Source: an uncultured Hyphomicrobium sp. (GTDB lineage Bacteria > Pseudomonadota > Alphaproteobacteria > Rhizobiales > Hyphomicrobiaceae). Taken from it: DNA of 64,000 bases. A program made the position numbers and the translations under genes. The notes beneath the pieces were generated by a model. It was not told where the DNA came from and did not search any database. It saw only the letters and a program-made list of their open reading frames with translations. This document shows positions 55,912 to 64,000 of the stretch, one piece after another. Position 1 is the stretch's first letter, and each line of letters opens with the position of its first letter. Where the stretch lies: contig NZ_CADEFI010000001.1 in assembly GCF_902826555.1 (NCBI RefSeq), positions 200,971 through 264,970 on the forward strand, written 5' to 3'.

Positions 55912-56997
55912 TCAAGCGGCTAGAGCGGGATAGTCGGTATAGCCTTCGGCGCCGCCGCCATAAAACGTGGCGGGTTGAGGCTCGTTGAGAGGTTCGTTGC
56001 GCTCGAGACGTGCGACCAGATCGGGATTGGCGATGAAGGGGCGCCCGAAGGCGATCAGGTCCGCCGCACCTGTTTCCACGGCGCGAATGGCCGAGGCGCG
56101 GTCGTAGCCGTTGTTTGCGAGATAGGCGCCTCGGAACAGCTTGCGCAAGGCGGCGATGTCGGCTCCCGCAGGGAGCTCGCGCGAGCCGCCCGTCTCGCCT
56201 TCGACCAGATGCAAGTAGGCCAGGCCGAAGCTGTCGGCTTTGGCGATGGCGGCGGCGAAGGTTGTCATGGGATCGGAATCGGACATGTCGCCGAAGCCGG
56301 AGAACGGGCTGAAGCGGACGCCGATGCGGTTCGCGGACCAGACTGATGTCAGCGCTGCAAGCACCTCGGTGAGAAAGCGCGTGCGGTTCTCGATGGGGCC
56401 GCCGTATTCGTCGGTGCGCTTGTTCGAGCCGTCACGCAGGAACTGGTCGATCAGATAACCGTTGGCGCCATGCAACTCGATGCCGTCGAAGCCGGCGGCC
56501 TTGGCGTTCTCGGCTGCCTTGCGGTAGTCCTCGACGATGCGCTTGACCTCGGATGTCTCGAGTGCGCGGGGCGGCGAGGCGTCTGCGAACCCTGATGGCG
56601 TGAACACCTTGGTGGCGGCGGTGATCGCCGAGGGTGCGACCGGGGGCTGTCCGTTCGGCTGCAGGGAGGTGTGCGAAACGCGGCCGACGTGCCAGAGCTG
56701 CAATACGATACGGCCGCCCTTGGCATGTACGGCGTCCGTGATCAATTTCCAACCGGCGACCTGCTCGGGACTGTAGATGCCGGGTGTTTGAATGTAGCCC
56801 TTGCCTTCGGGCGAGATCTGAGTGGCTTCCGTGATGATCAGTCCCGCGGTGGCGCGCTGGGCGTAGTACTCGACATTGAGCGCGTGAGGCACATCGCCTT
56901 CGGGCTTGGCGCGGTTGCGCGTGAGCGGGGCCATGACAATGCGGTTGGGAAGTGTCAGTGCGCCGACGGTGAGCGGGGTGAACAGTTTTTCGGTCAT
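55912..56997 (-). CDS. nemA: Old yellow enzyme family alkene reductase (NemA-like)
   Basis: This 361-residue FMN TIM-barrel enzyme reduces activated C=C bonds and nitro compounds with NADPH. Motifs are LPNRIVMAPLTRNRA, GLIITEATQISPEGKGY, LQLWHVGRVSH, GFDGIELHGANGYLIDQFLR (the His and Asn that bind substrate) and SNKRTDEYGGPIENRTRF. It forms a detoxification group with pirin, WrbA and ArsC, but is separated from them by its own terminator. Confidence 0.93.
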   Translation of the reverse strand: MTEKLFTPLTVGALTLPNRIVMAPLTRNRAKPEGDVPHALNVEYYAQRATAGLIITEATQISPEGKGYIQTPGIYSPEQVAGWKLITDAVHAKGGRIVLQLWHVGRVSHTSLQPNGQPPVAPSAITAATKVFTPSGFADASPPRALETSEVKRIVEDYRKAAENAKAAGFDGIELHGANGYLIDQFLRDGSNKRTDEYGGPIENRTRFLTEVLAALTSVWSANRIGVRFSPFSGFGDMSDSDPMTTFAAAIAKADSFGLAYLHLVEGETGGSRELPAGADIAALRKLFRGAYLANNGYDRASAIRAVETGAADLIAFGRPFIANPDLVARLERNEPLNEPQPATFYGGGAEGYTDYPALAA

Positions 56998-57054
56998 GTA
57001 TGCCGGTCTCCCTGGTGGTGCGGAGGTCGAGGATATCGACGATCCATCGATCGG

Positions 57055-57094
57055 GAAAACCCTCCGGATGCCAGGTGGGCCGCATCCGGAGGGT
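57055..57094 (-). terminator. Terminator of speB
   Basis: ACCCTCCGGATGC (57059-57071) pairs perfectly with GCATCCGGAGGGT (57082-57094) in a 13-bp stem with a 10-base loop. On the minus strand TTTTCCCG follows. Confidence 0.85.
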
Positions 57095-57126
57095 GTGCCG
57101 AGCTGGCATACGGGCGTCTGTCGCCG

Positions 57127-58098
57127 CTAGATCATCTTTTTCTCCGCCAATAGACCAAGGTAGTGCTGCAGAACGGTGGCGCCGGCGATGGACGTGATGT
57201 CCGCATGGTCGTAGGCGGGGGCGACCTCGACCACGTCTCCACCGACGATGTCGAGGCTGCCAAGATTGCGGAGGATCATCAGGGCCTCGCGCGAGGTGAG
57301 ACCGCCCGCAACCGGCGTGCCCGTGCCCGGTGCACAGGCCGGGTCCAGGCAGTCGATATCGAACGTGAGGTAGGTCTTGGCGTCGCCGACGCGCTCCTTG
57401 ATGCGCTCGATCACGCCCTTGATGCCGAGCGTCGCGACATCCTCGCCATAGACGATATCGAGGCCGCAGGTGTCGGGTGCGTGCGTGCGGATGCCGATCT
57501 GGATCGAGCGCTCGGGCAGGATGATGCCTTCACGCACGGCACGGGCGACGAACGAGCCGTGGTCGATCCGCTGCTCCTCGTCGAACCAGGTGTCCTGATG
57601 GGCGTCGAACTGCACCAGGGCCATCGGGCCATGCTTGCGGGCATGAGCCTTGAGCAGCGGCCACGTGACGTAGTGATCGCCGCCGATCGAGAGCAGCTTG
57701 GCGCCCTGATCGATGACCTCGCGGGCCTGCCCCTCGATCTGACGCGGGACGTCCGCGTGGCGTCCGTAGTCGAGCGAGCAGTCGCCGTAATCGACGACGG
57801 CGAGGCGCGCGAACGGATCGGCGCGGAAGGGATATTGCGGATCTCCCTCGAGCATGGCGGATGCGCGGCGCACGCCTTGCGGTCCGAAACGTGCGCCCGG
57901 ACGGTTGGAAACGGCGGCATCGAAGGGGATACCCCAGACGGCGACGTCGACGCCGGCAAGATTGCGCGTCAGCCGGCGGCGCATGAAGGACAGCACGCCG
58001 CCGTACATGGGCTCGTGTGAGCCGTGCATGAGGTCGTGGCCGAAGACTGCACTGTCTGTTTCGCGGGGCTTCAGGGGATGCTTCAGCATCTCGTTCAT
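57127..58098 (-). CDS. speB: Ureohydrolase: agmatinase or guanidinobutyrase
   Basis: This 323-residue arginase-family enzyme has the dinuclear Mn sites SIGGDHYVTWP, VQFDAHQDTW and LTFDIDCLDPACAPGTGTP. It splits urea from a guanidino compound. If the substrate is agmatine the product is putrescine; if 4-guanidinobutyrate it is GABA. Either product feeds the puu/gab genes of this window. The long N-terminus (about 45 residues before AVWGIPFD) is usual for alphaproteobacterial members. It lies 55 bp downstream of a PotF-like gene. Confidence 0.88.
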   Translation of the reverse strand: MNEMLKHPLKPRETDSAVFGHDLMHGSHEPMYGGVLSFMRRRLTRNLAGVDVAVWGIPFDAAVSNRPGARFGPQGVRRASAMLEGDPQYPFRADPFARLAVVDYGDCSLDYGRHADVPRQIEGQAREVIDQGAKLLSIGGDHYVTWPLLKAHARKHGPMALVQFDAHQDTWFDEEQRIDHGSFVARAVREGIILPERSIQIGIRTHAPDTCGLDIVYGEDVATLGIKGVIERIKERVGDAKTYLTFDIDCLDPACAPGTGTPVAGGLTSREALMILRNLGSLDIVGGDVVEVAPAYDHADITSIAGATVLQHYLGLLAEKKMI

Positions 58099-58153
58099 GG
58101 GTTCAATGTCCTTGGGTGTTCCACTTATGTCCGTTGTGGCGTCGAGTGGATTG

Positions 58154-59266
58154 TCAGGATCCGCCGGAGGTGAATTTGGTCCAGGCGCGGGTGACGAGGC
58201 GGAGGGATGCGGGATCGCGTGGCGCTGCAGCGAACAGTTTCGCGGTCATCTCCTTCGGTGGGTAGATGTTCGGGTTCGTGCGGATGCGCTCGTTGACGAG
58301 GCCGGTCGCCGCCATGTTGCCGTTGGGATAGGAATAGCTGTTGGTGACCTCGGCCATTACGCGCGGTGTGAGCAGGAAGTTGACGAAGGCGTGCGCGGCC
58401 TCGGGATGGGGTGCATCGGCGGGGATGGTCATCACGTCGAAGAAGATTTCGGTTCCTTCACGTGGGATCGCGTAGCGGACCTGGACACCGGCGTTGGCCT
58501 CCTCGGCGCGGGCGGCGGCTATGAAGGCGTCGCCGCTCCAGCCAAGCGCGAGACAAAGGTCTCCGGCTGCCATCTCGTTGATGATGGCACCGGTCTTGAA
58601 GTGGCGAATGTTCGGGCGGGCGGCGAGCAACAGCGCCTCGGCTTGTTTGATTTCGCGAGCGTCGGTCGTGAACGGATCGAAACCGAGATAGCGGAGCGCG
58701 ATCGACATGATGCCCTCGGGGCTATCGGCGATGGCGATGCCGCAGTCCTTGAAACGGCTCGCGATCTCCGGCTTGAAGATCATGTCGAGACTGTTGGTCG
58801 GCGCGTCAGGCATGCGCGCGGCGATGCGCTCCGGATTGTACATGATGCCGGTAGTTCCGTAGACGTAGGGCACGGCATAGGCATTGCCGGGGTCCTGCGT
58901 TGCAACGAAGTGCAGGATGTCCGGGTTGAGGTCCTTGGTGTTCGGCACCTTGGCTGGGTCGAATTTGCGCAGCGCACCCGCGGTGATGAGGCGCCCCGTG
59001 GCTGAGGCGGTCGGCATGACGACGTCGTAACCGGTCTTGCCGGACATGACCTTCGTGGTCAGCATCTCAGTGGATTCAAAGGTATCGTAGATCACCTTGA
59101 TACCGGTCTCGCGCTCGAAGTCGGCGATGACGGTCGGGGGGACGTACTCGTACCAGAAGAAGATGTTGACGCTTTTTTCGGTTGCCGGCGGGGTGGCATC
59201 GGCACCCGTGGCGCCGGAGCAAAGCAATGCAAGTCCAAGCAGCGAACCCTGAAAACCTCGGATCAT
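58154..59266 (-). CDS. PotF-like polyamine/guanidino-compound binding protein
   Basis: The ATG at 59266 has GGGAGA upstream and starts a signal peptide (GFQGSLLGLALLCSGATGADA); 14 upstream codons are discarded. The 370-residue periplasmic protein is a paralogue of the PotF at 30233: VNIFFWYEYVPPTVIADFER, YDTFESTEMLTTKVMSG, VYGTTGIMYNP and ALGWSGDAFIAAAR. It has no permease or ATPase nearby, so it may use PotGHI or another system. The neighbouring speB suggests agmatine or guanidinobutyrate as ligand. Confidence 0.87.
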   Translation of the reverse strand: MIRGFQGSLLGLALLCSGATGADATPPATEKSVNIFFWYEYVPPTVIADFERETGIKVIYDTFESTEMLTTKVMSGKTGYDVVMPTASATGRLITAGALRKFDPAKVPNTKDLNPDILHFVATQDPGNAYAVPYVYGTTGIMYNPERIAARMPDAPTNSLDMIFKPEIASRFKDCGIAIADSPEGIMSIALRYLGFDPFTTDAREIKQAEALLLAARPNIRHFKTGAIINEMAAGDLCLALGWSGDAFIAAARAEEANAGVQVRYAIPREGTEIFFDVMTIPADAPHPEAAHAFVNFLLTPRVMAEVTNSYSYPNGNMAATGLVNERIRTNPNIYPPKEMTAKLFAAAPRDPASLRLVTRAWTKFTSGGS

Positions 59267-59354
59267 GGCGGGTCTCCCGAAAAATGCCGTCCAAGCGGCT
59301 CGGGTCAAAGGATCGACCTTGCGGAAACGCCCGACAAACGGCTATTTTGCGCTT

Positions 59355-59374
59355 ATGAGTTGATTAAAACTCAT
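59355..59374. promoter_or_regulatory. LysR-type operator between potF2 and lysR
   Basis: ATGAGTT (59355-59361) and AACTCAT (59368-59374) form a perfect 7-bp inverted repeat with a 6-bp A+T spacer in the 122-bp divergent region, 15 bp before the lysR start. The size and position fit a LysR binding site. Confidence 0.6.
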
Positions 59375-59388
59375 GTCAAGGGTGATGC

Positions 59389-60309
59389 ATGGCGCTGCCG
59401 TCGCTGAATGCCATTCGTGCTTTCGAGGCCGCCGCGCGGCTGCTTTCCTTCAAGGACGCGGCGGACGAGCTACGCCTGACGCCGTCGGCGGTCAGCCGTC
59501 ACATCCGCTCGCTCGAGCAGGCGCTCGGTGTGGCCCTGTTCGAGCGTGGCTTCCGGCAGGTGCAGCTCACGGACAAGGCGCAGGTCTATGCGCGGCGTTT
59601 GACGGGTGCGTTCAACGTCATTGCGGACGCCACGGACGAGATCAGCGTGCAGGGCGCGGTTCGCAAGCGGCGCCAGAAGCGTGTGTCGCTTTCCATCAAT
59701 GCGGCTTTCATGAACCTATGGCTCGCGGATCGTCTGCCGCGATTCCGCGCAGCGTTTCCCGACTGTGAGCTCGAGGTCTCCATTCACGACGATCGCGGGC
59801 AGGGCGGCAATCCGCGCGCGGATCTGCGCATCCTATTCTTGTCCGACGAAGATGACGACGACGCGTCGCATCTGCCGCTCGTCTCGCTGATCATCCTGCC
59901 GGTGTGTGCGCCGTCGCTGACGAAAGGCGCGCAGGCGCTTCGCAGGCCCGCCGATCTCGCGCGCCACCGCCTTCTGCACGAGAACACCACAAGCTGGTGG
60001 CAGGAGTGGATCGAGGGAGAGGGCGTCAATGGTGTCGATCCGAGGGCGGGGGCGATTTTCCACGACCCGTCGCTCGCGATCCGGGAAGCGGTCAACGGCG
60101 GCGGCGTGGCGCTCGCGGACAACATCATGGTCGAGGATCTTCTCGCGCAAGGGCTGCTCGTGGCCCCGTTTTCTATCCGACGCAAGATTCCAAGCCGCTA
60201 TGTACTTGCCGTGCGGCCCGGCGCGGCGGCGCTCGCAGGCGTCAAGCAGTTCCGGCAATGGCTGGTGTCCGAAATCGTCCGGCACAAGCGGGCGATGCAG
60301 TTGGACTAG
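59389..60309 (+). CDS. LysR family transcriptional regulator (GcvA-like)
   Basis: The 306-residue protein starts MALPSLNAIRAFEAAARLLS. Its N-terminal helix-turn-helix is KDAADELRLTPSAVSRHIRS, then LEQALGVALFERG. The C-terminal substrate-binding domain has the GcvA-type NLWLADRLPRFRAAFPDCEL and NGGGVALADNIMVEDLLAQG. It is divergent from the potF2-speB pair and probably activates it in response to a guanidino compound or polyamine. Confidence 0.92.
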   Translation: MALPSLNAIRAFEAAARLLSFKDAADELRLTPSAVSRHIRSLEQALGVALFERGFRQVQLTDKAQVYARRLTGAFNVIADATDEISVQGAVRKRRQKRVSLSINAAFMNLWLADRLPRFRAAFPDCELEVSIHDDRGQGGNPRADLRILFLSDEDDDDASHLPLVSLIILPVCAPSLTKGAQALRRPADLARHRLLHENTTSWWQEWIEGEGVNGVDPRAGAIFHDPSLAIREAVNGGGVALADNIMVEDLLAQGLLVAPFSIRRKIPSRYVLAVRPGAAALAGVKQFRQWLVSEIVRHKRAMQLD

Positions 60310-60326
60310 ACATGGTTTCGACGGAG

Positions 60327-60827
60327 TCAGGCGCGGGGCAGGTGCCAGCGCCAGACCGGGCCTTCGTCCGGATCGACGACCGTGCCCTGCAACGCAAATC
60401 CGAGGCGGCGCAGAATATGCGTTGAGGCGTTGTTCTCGCGCAGCGTGTGTGCGCAGACGACGTCGATCTCGTCGCGGCTGAAGGCCAGGTTCACGAGCGC
60501 GGACGCCATCCGTCCGCCCCAACCTCGACCTTCGTAGTCGGGAAAGGTGAAGTAGGCGATCTCGACGCTTCCGTGCCGCGGGTTGGCCGTGAAGCCGCAG
60601 GTTCCCACGATCTCACCCGTGTCGGAACAGATCGCCAAATAGCCGAGCCACGGCGCTACGGCGTGCGTGTTCGGATACAAGTTTGCATACGCCTTGGAGA
60701 TTTGAACGAGGAGGGGCGACAACGGGGCAAGATTGCGTGGTTCGAGCCCGAATGGCCGGCCCAGCTCGCGGAAATCGCCGGAAGCGAAGGTCGTCATATC
60801 GTCGGGTCTCAGAGGCAGCATGTTCAT
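60327..60827 (-). CDS. GNAT family N-acetyltransferase
   Basis: The 166-residue protein has a RimJ-like GNAT fold. The strand VGTCGFTANPRHGSVEIAYF precedes the acetyl-CoA loop DYEGRGWGGRMASALVNLAF, and the C-terminal motif is LRENNASTHILRRLGFALQG. The acceptor is unknown. It is convergent with lysR, 17 bp apart. The 253-bp region on its right, up to iorA, shows no other gene. Confidence 0.88.
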   Translation of the reverse strand: MNMLPLRPDDMTTFASGDFRELGRPFGLEPRNLAPLSPLLVQISKAYANLYPNTHAVAPWLGYLAICSDTGEIVGTCGFTANPRHGSVEIAYFTFPDYEGRGWGGRMASALVNLAFSRDEIDVVCAHTLRENNASTHILRRLGFALQGTVVDPDEGPVWRWHLPRA

Positions 60828-61080
60828 GCGTGGTCTCTAGCGCAAATCTTGGGCGCCAGGATGATCCTCGTGGAACTCCGTGCGCACAAATTCACTGACG
60901 GTGGAGGGAGCCCAATATTCAGGCGGTGTCCTCGCGTCCGCGGCGCGTTATGTCCGTTCATTTACAGCCATCTAGCAATTCCATGATGGCGCACGCATAT
61001 GACGAAGGTGCGTGTGTCCGGGCTTGATCCTGCGGCGGCGCCATTCATCGGAAAATCGGAAGACTTCGAGGGATCTCGCG

Positions 61081-61539
61081 ATGACGACATTCAACCTCAA
61101 TGGACGTGAGGTGACGGTCAGCTCCGAGGACGACACACCTTTGCTGTGGGTGGTCCGGGACGAGCTTGGCCTCACGGGTACGAAATTCGGCTGTGGTGCT
61201 GCCCAGTGCGGGTCTTGCACCATGTATCTCGAGGGTGCGCCGATCCGCTCCTGCATCACCGCCGTTTCGGATGTGGCGGGGCAAAATGTGACAACGATCG
61301 AGGGGCTGACGGGAGCTGTCGGGGATGCCGTGCGCGGGGCATGGCAGAAACTCGATGTGGTTCAGTGCGGCTATTGCCAGTCCGGGCAGATGATGGCGGC
61401 GGCGGCGCTGCTCTCAGAGAAGCCGCAGCCGACGGATGGCGATATCAACGATGCCATGAGCGGCAACATCTGCCGATGCAACACCTATCAGCGGATCCGC
61501 GCGGCTATCCACGATGCCGCCGGGACGCTCAAGGGCTGA
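61081..61539 (+). CDS. iorA: Isoquinoline 1-oxidoreductase-type small subunit, [2Fe-2S]
   Basis: The ATG at 61081 has GAGGG upstream. The 152-residue protein carries a plant-type cluster (GCGAAQCGSCTMYL) and a second cluster (VQCGYCQSGQMM, with GNICRCNTYQRIRAAI). It passes electrons from the molybdenum subunit. The substrate of this group (aldehyde or N-heterocycle) cannot be told. Confidence 0.92.
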   Translation: MTTFNLNGREVTVSSEDDTPLLWVVRDELGLTGTKFGCGAAQCGSCTMYLEGAPIRSCITAVSDVAGQNVTTIEGLTGAVGDAVRGAWQKLDVVQCGYCQSGQMMAAAALLSEKPQPTDGDINDAMSGNICRCNTYQRIRAAIHDAAGTLKG

Positions 61540-61552
61540 GGGGAGACATACC

Positions 61553-63775
61553 ATGTACGGTCAGATCGATCTTTCTCACCTTCGCTCTCACATCCGGTCC
61601 CGGTTTGCTTCCGAAGCCCTTTCGGTCGATCGCCGGAGCTTCGTCCGGCTCGCGCTCGGTACGGGTGCCGGTCTCGTTATCGGCGGTTGGCTGCCGGCGA
61701 CGCCCGCGCGTGCGGAAGCGGCCGCCCAGGCAAGCGCCACCGACGGCATTTTTGCGCCGTTCGTGCTCATCACGCCGGACAACGTGGTGACGGTGCTGAT
61801 CAAGCATCAGGATATGGGACAGGGCAACGCGACCGGGCTGGCGACACTGGTCGCCGATGAGCTCGACGCCGCATGGGGTCAGGTGAAGGCCGAGTTTGCG
61901 CCGGCTGATGCCAAGCTCTACGCGAATACGGCGTTCGGCATTCAGGGCACTGGTGGCTCGACGGCGATCGCCAACTCGTACGAGCAATACCGGAAGGCCG
62001 GCGCTGCCGCGCGGGCCATGATCGTCGCGGCGGCGGCCAAGCGCTGGAGCGTGGCGGCGGACAGCGTCAAAATCGAAAATGGTGTCGTCTCTTCGGGAAA
62101 CCACAAGGCGACGCTCGGAGAGCTGGCAAAAGAGGCCGCTGCCGTTGCGGTGCCGGCCGATCCTACGCTCAAGACACCGGAGCAATTCACCTATATCGGC
62201 AAGTCGTTCCCGCGCCTCGACAGCGTCGCGAAGACGACGGGGGCCAAGATCTACACGCAGGACGTCCAGCTTCCGGACATGCTGGTGGCAACGCTGGCAC
62301 GACCGCCGAAGTTCGGCGGCACGGTGAAGTCGGTGGATGACAAGGCTGCTCGCGCCGTGAAAGGCGTCGTGGACGTGGTGACGACCTCGCGCGGCGTTGC
62401 CGTGCTCGCGACTTCCACGTACGCCGCCATCAAGGCGCGCGATCAGCTCGCCGTCACCTGGGACGACAGCAAGGCCGAGACGCGCAGTACGGAAGCGCTG
62501 ATCTCCGACTATCACGCTCTCGCCGATAAGCCGGGTCTCGTCGCGCGCAAGGAAGGTGACGCGGAGGCAGCGCTCGCCAAAGCGGACAAGGTGATCGAGG
62601 CGACCTACATCTTTCCGTATCTAGCGCATGCTCCTATGGAGCCCATGAACTGCGTGCTGCAGTTCAAGGACGGCCGCGCGACCATGTGGACCGGCTCGCA
62701 GCTGCAGACGGTCGATCAGGGCGTGACGGCGGCGATCTTCGGCATCAAACCTGAGGACGTCACCATCAACACGCTGTGGGCGGGCGGCTCGTTCGGCCGG
62801 CGCGGCGTCTACGATTCGGACTACATCGCGGAAACGGCCGAGATCGTCAAAGTGACGGGGCGCAGCGAGCCGATCAAGCTCGTCTGGACGCGAGAGGACG
62901 ACATCAAGGGCGGCTATTATCGTCCGGTCTATGTCCACAAGGTGCGCGTCGGTCTCGACAAGGACGGCGGGATCGCCGGTTGGCATCATCGCATCGTCGG
63001 ACAATCGATCATCACGGGTACGGCCTTCGAGTCGGCGCTGGTGAAGGACGGCATCGACGGGACGTCCGTGGAGGGCGTGTCGGATACACCGTATGCCATT
63101 CCCAATATGCAGGTGGAATTGCATACCACCAAGGCCGGTCCGCGGCCGCTGTGGTGGCGGTCGGTCGGGCATACACATACCGCCTACGTCATGGAAACCC
63201 TCATCGACGAGATCGCTGCGGTGACCGGCAAGGATCCGGTCGCGTTTCGCCTGTCGTTGCTCGAGAAGCATCCGCGGCATGTGGGTGTGCTGAAGCTCGC
63301 GGCCGAAAAGGCGGGCTGGGGCACGCCACCGGCCGAGGGCGTGTTTCGGGGTGTCGCCGTGCACGAAAGCTTCCAGAGCTTCGTCGCCGAGGTGGCCGAG
63401 GTGCGGATCGTCGACGGCAAGCCGAAAGTCGAACGTGTCGTCGCAGCCGTCGATTGCGGAATTGCCGTCAATCCGGATAACATCAAGGCGCAGGTGGAGG
63501 GCGGCGTCGGCTTCGGGCTCGGTGCGGTGCTTCACAGCAAGATCACGTTGAAGGACGGCGTCGTCGAGCAGGGCAACTTCGACGGCTACGAGGTGCTGCG
63601 CATGAACGAGATGCCGCACGTCGAGGTGCATCTCGTGCCTTCGGCGCAGCCACCGACGGGGATCGGCGAGCCAGGCGTGCCGCCGATTGGTCCCGCGGTC
63701 GCCAATGCCGTTGCGCTGGGGACCGGGCAGCGCGTGCGCGTGCTGCCGTTCGCGGATGGACTGAAGCTTGGATAA
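61553..63775 (+). CDS. iorB: Isoquinoline 1-oxidoreductase-type large subunit, molybdopterin
   Basis: The ATG at 61553 has GGGGAGA upstream, giving 740 residues. A Tat-like signal ([20 protein letters not shown], then Ala-rich ARA) predicts export together with IorA. Molybdopterin-domain motifs include [68 protein letters not shown] and the late [19 protein letters not shown]. The Glu in GEPGVPP is the usual catalytic base. It lies 13 bp after iorA. Confidence 0.92.
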   Translation: MYGQIDLSHLRSHIRSRFASEALSVDRRSFVRLALGTGAGLVIGGWLPATPARAEAAAQASATDGIFAPFVLITPDNVVTVLIKHQDMGQGNATGLATLVADELDAAWGQVKAEFAPADAKLYANTAFGIQGTGGSTAIANSYEQYRKAGAAARAMIVAAAAKRWSVAADSVKIENGVVSSGNHKATLGELAKEAAAVAVPADPTLKTPEQFTYIGKSFPRLDSVAKTTGAKIYTQDVQLPDMLVATLARPPKFGGTVKSVDDKAARAVKGVVDVVTTSRGVAVLATSTYAAIKARDQLAVTWDDSKAETRSTEALISDYHALADKPGLVARKEGDAEAALAKADKVIEATYIFPYLAHAPMEPMNCVLQFKDGRATMWTGSQLQTVDQGVTAAIFGIKPEDVTINTLWAGGSFGRRGVYDSDYIAETAEIVKVTGRSEPIKLVWTREDDIKGGYYRPVYVHKVRVGLDKDGGIAGWHHRIVGQSIITGTAFESALVKDGIDGTSVEGVSDTPYAIPNMQVELHTTKAGPRPLWWRSVGHTHTAYVMETLIDEIAAVTGKDPVAFRLSLLEKHPRHVGVLKLAAEKAGWGTPPAEGVFRGVAVHESFQSFVAEVAEVRIVDGKPKVERVVAAVDCGIAVNPDNIKAQVEGGVGFGLGAVLHSKITLKDGVVEQGNFDGYEVLRMNEMPHVEVHLVPSAQPPTGIGEPGVPPIGPAVANAVALGTGQRVRVLPFADGLKLG

Positions 63776-63780
63776 CGCGA

Positions 63781-64000
63781 TGCCAGACGCGGGTTTTCAG
63801 ACGACGGGCGGGGGCGGCAACGCTCCCGCTTCGGAAAATTCAGCGGCGCGCGATGTGATCGGCATCGCGCGCCGTTGGCTCGACGACTACGGCGCGGTCG
63901 CGCTTGCAACCGTCATCAAGACCTGGGGCTCGTCTCCGGTTCCGGTGGGCGGGCAACTGGTCATCGGGCCAGGCGAAATCTTCGAGGGTTCGGTGTCTGG
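63781..64000 (+). CDS. xdhC: XdhC/CoxI family molybdenum-cofactor insertion protein, 5' part
   Basis: The ATG at 63781 follows iorB by 5 bp. About 73 residues are visible before the window ends. After a Gly-rich start, [20 protein letters not shown], then [19 protein letters not shown] and EIFEGSVSG match the XdhC/CoxI N-terminal domain. Such proteins load the sulfurated molybdenum cofactor into the adjacent hydroxylase, consistent with the operon order. Confidence 0.85.

Overview
The window is about 65% G+C and densely coded, and the genes look alphaproteobacterial. Pointers are the intracellular PHB depolymerase, HspQ, the IorAB/XdhC set, PotFGHI together with a Puu cluster, and two copies of a dispersed GATCGGAAAACCGG-type intergenic repeat of the kind found in Hyphomicrobiales (Rhizobiales). 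A heterotrophic member of Hyphomicrobiales is the best guess; the genus cannot be read from the sequence.

Layout. 1-3 kb: partial hspQ, a CitE-type CoA-ester lyase and phaZ, all on the minus strand. 3.2-10 kb: three plus-strand genes forming a transglutaminase / DUF2126 amidoligase / circularly permuted ATP-grasp plus alpha-E system, predicted to make and modify peptides. 10-15.3 kb: an lrp/ald divergent pair, a membrane-anchored beta-helix protein and a lytic transglycosylase. 15.4-16.7 kb: a scarred region with a frameshifted NhaD antiporter remnant, an 86-bp remnant of a second mmsA and a membrane-anchored TIR-domain gene.

16.7-35.7 kb is the core of the window, a polyamine catabolism regulon. 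A minus-strand run (GS-like ligase, spuC, puuD, puuA, puuC, gabD, gabT, bauA, mmsA) and a plus-strand run (potF, potG, potH, potI, puuB) flank a GntR/FCD regulator. Two promoters, one for each run, each carry a TTGTGATCACA palindrome over the predicted -10 box, so the GntR protein probably represses both. Together the genes import putrescine or spermidine. They degrade it by the gamma-glutamyl route and by direct transamination, pass GABA to succinate, and can turn beta-alanine into acetyl-CoA.

35.8-54 kb is mixed: a soluble chemoreceptor-like protein, a secreted alpha/beta hydrolase, an amino-acid permease coupled to a secreted protein of unknown function, a multi-pass membrane hydrolase, prfC, recQ, two tandem paralogous outer-membrane proteins, an OmpA-like and caspase-like pair, and an adenylate cyclase with TPRs. 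53.8-57 kb holds redox and electrophile defence genes (arsC, wrbA, pirin, old yellow enzyme). 57-60.3 kb returns to polyamine or guanidino compounds (ureohydrolase speB, an orphan PotF-like binding protein and a divergent LysR regulator). The window ends with a GNAT enzyme and an iorA-iorB-xdhC molybdenum hydroxylase operon that runs off the edge.

No rRNA, tRNA, CRISPR array, intact insertion sequence or phage gene was found. The best candidates for something new are the TIR gene bracketed by mmsA sequences, the amidoligase cluster without a visible Anbu protease gene, the beta-helix membrane protein, and the secreted caspase next to the OmpA protein.
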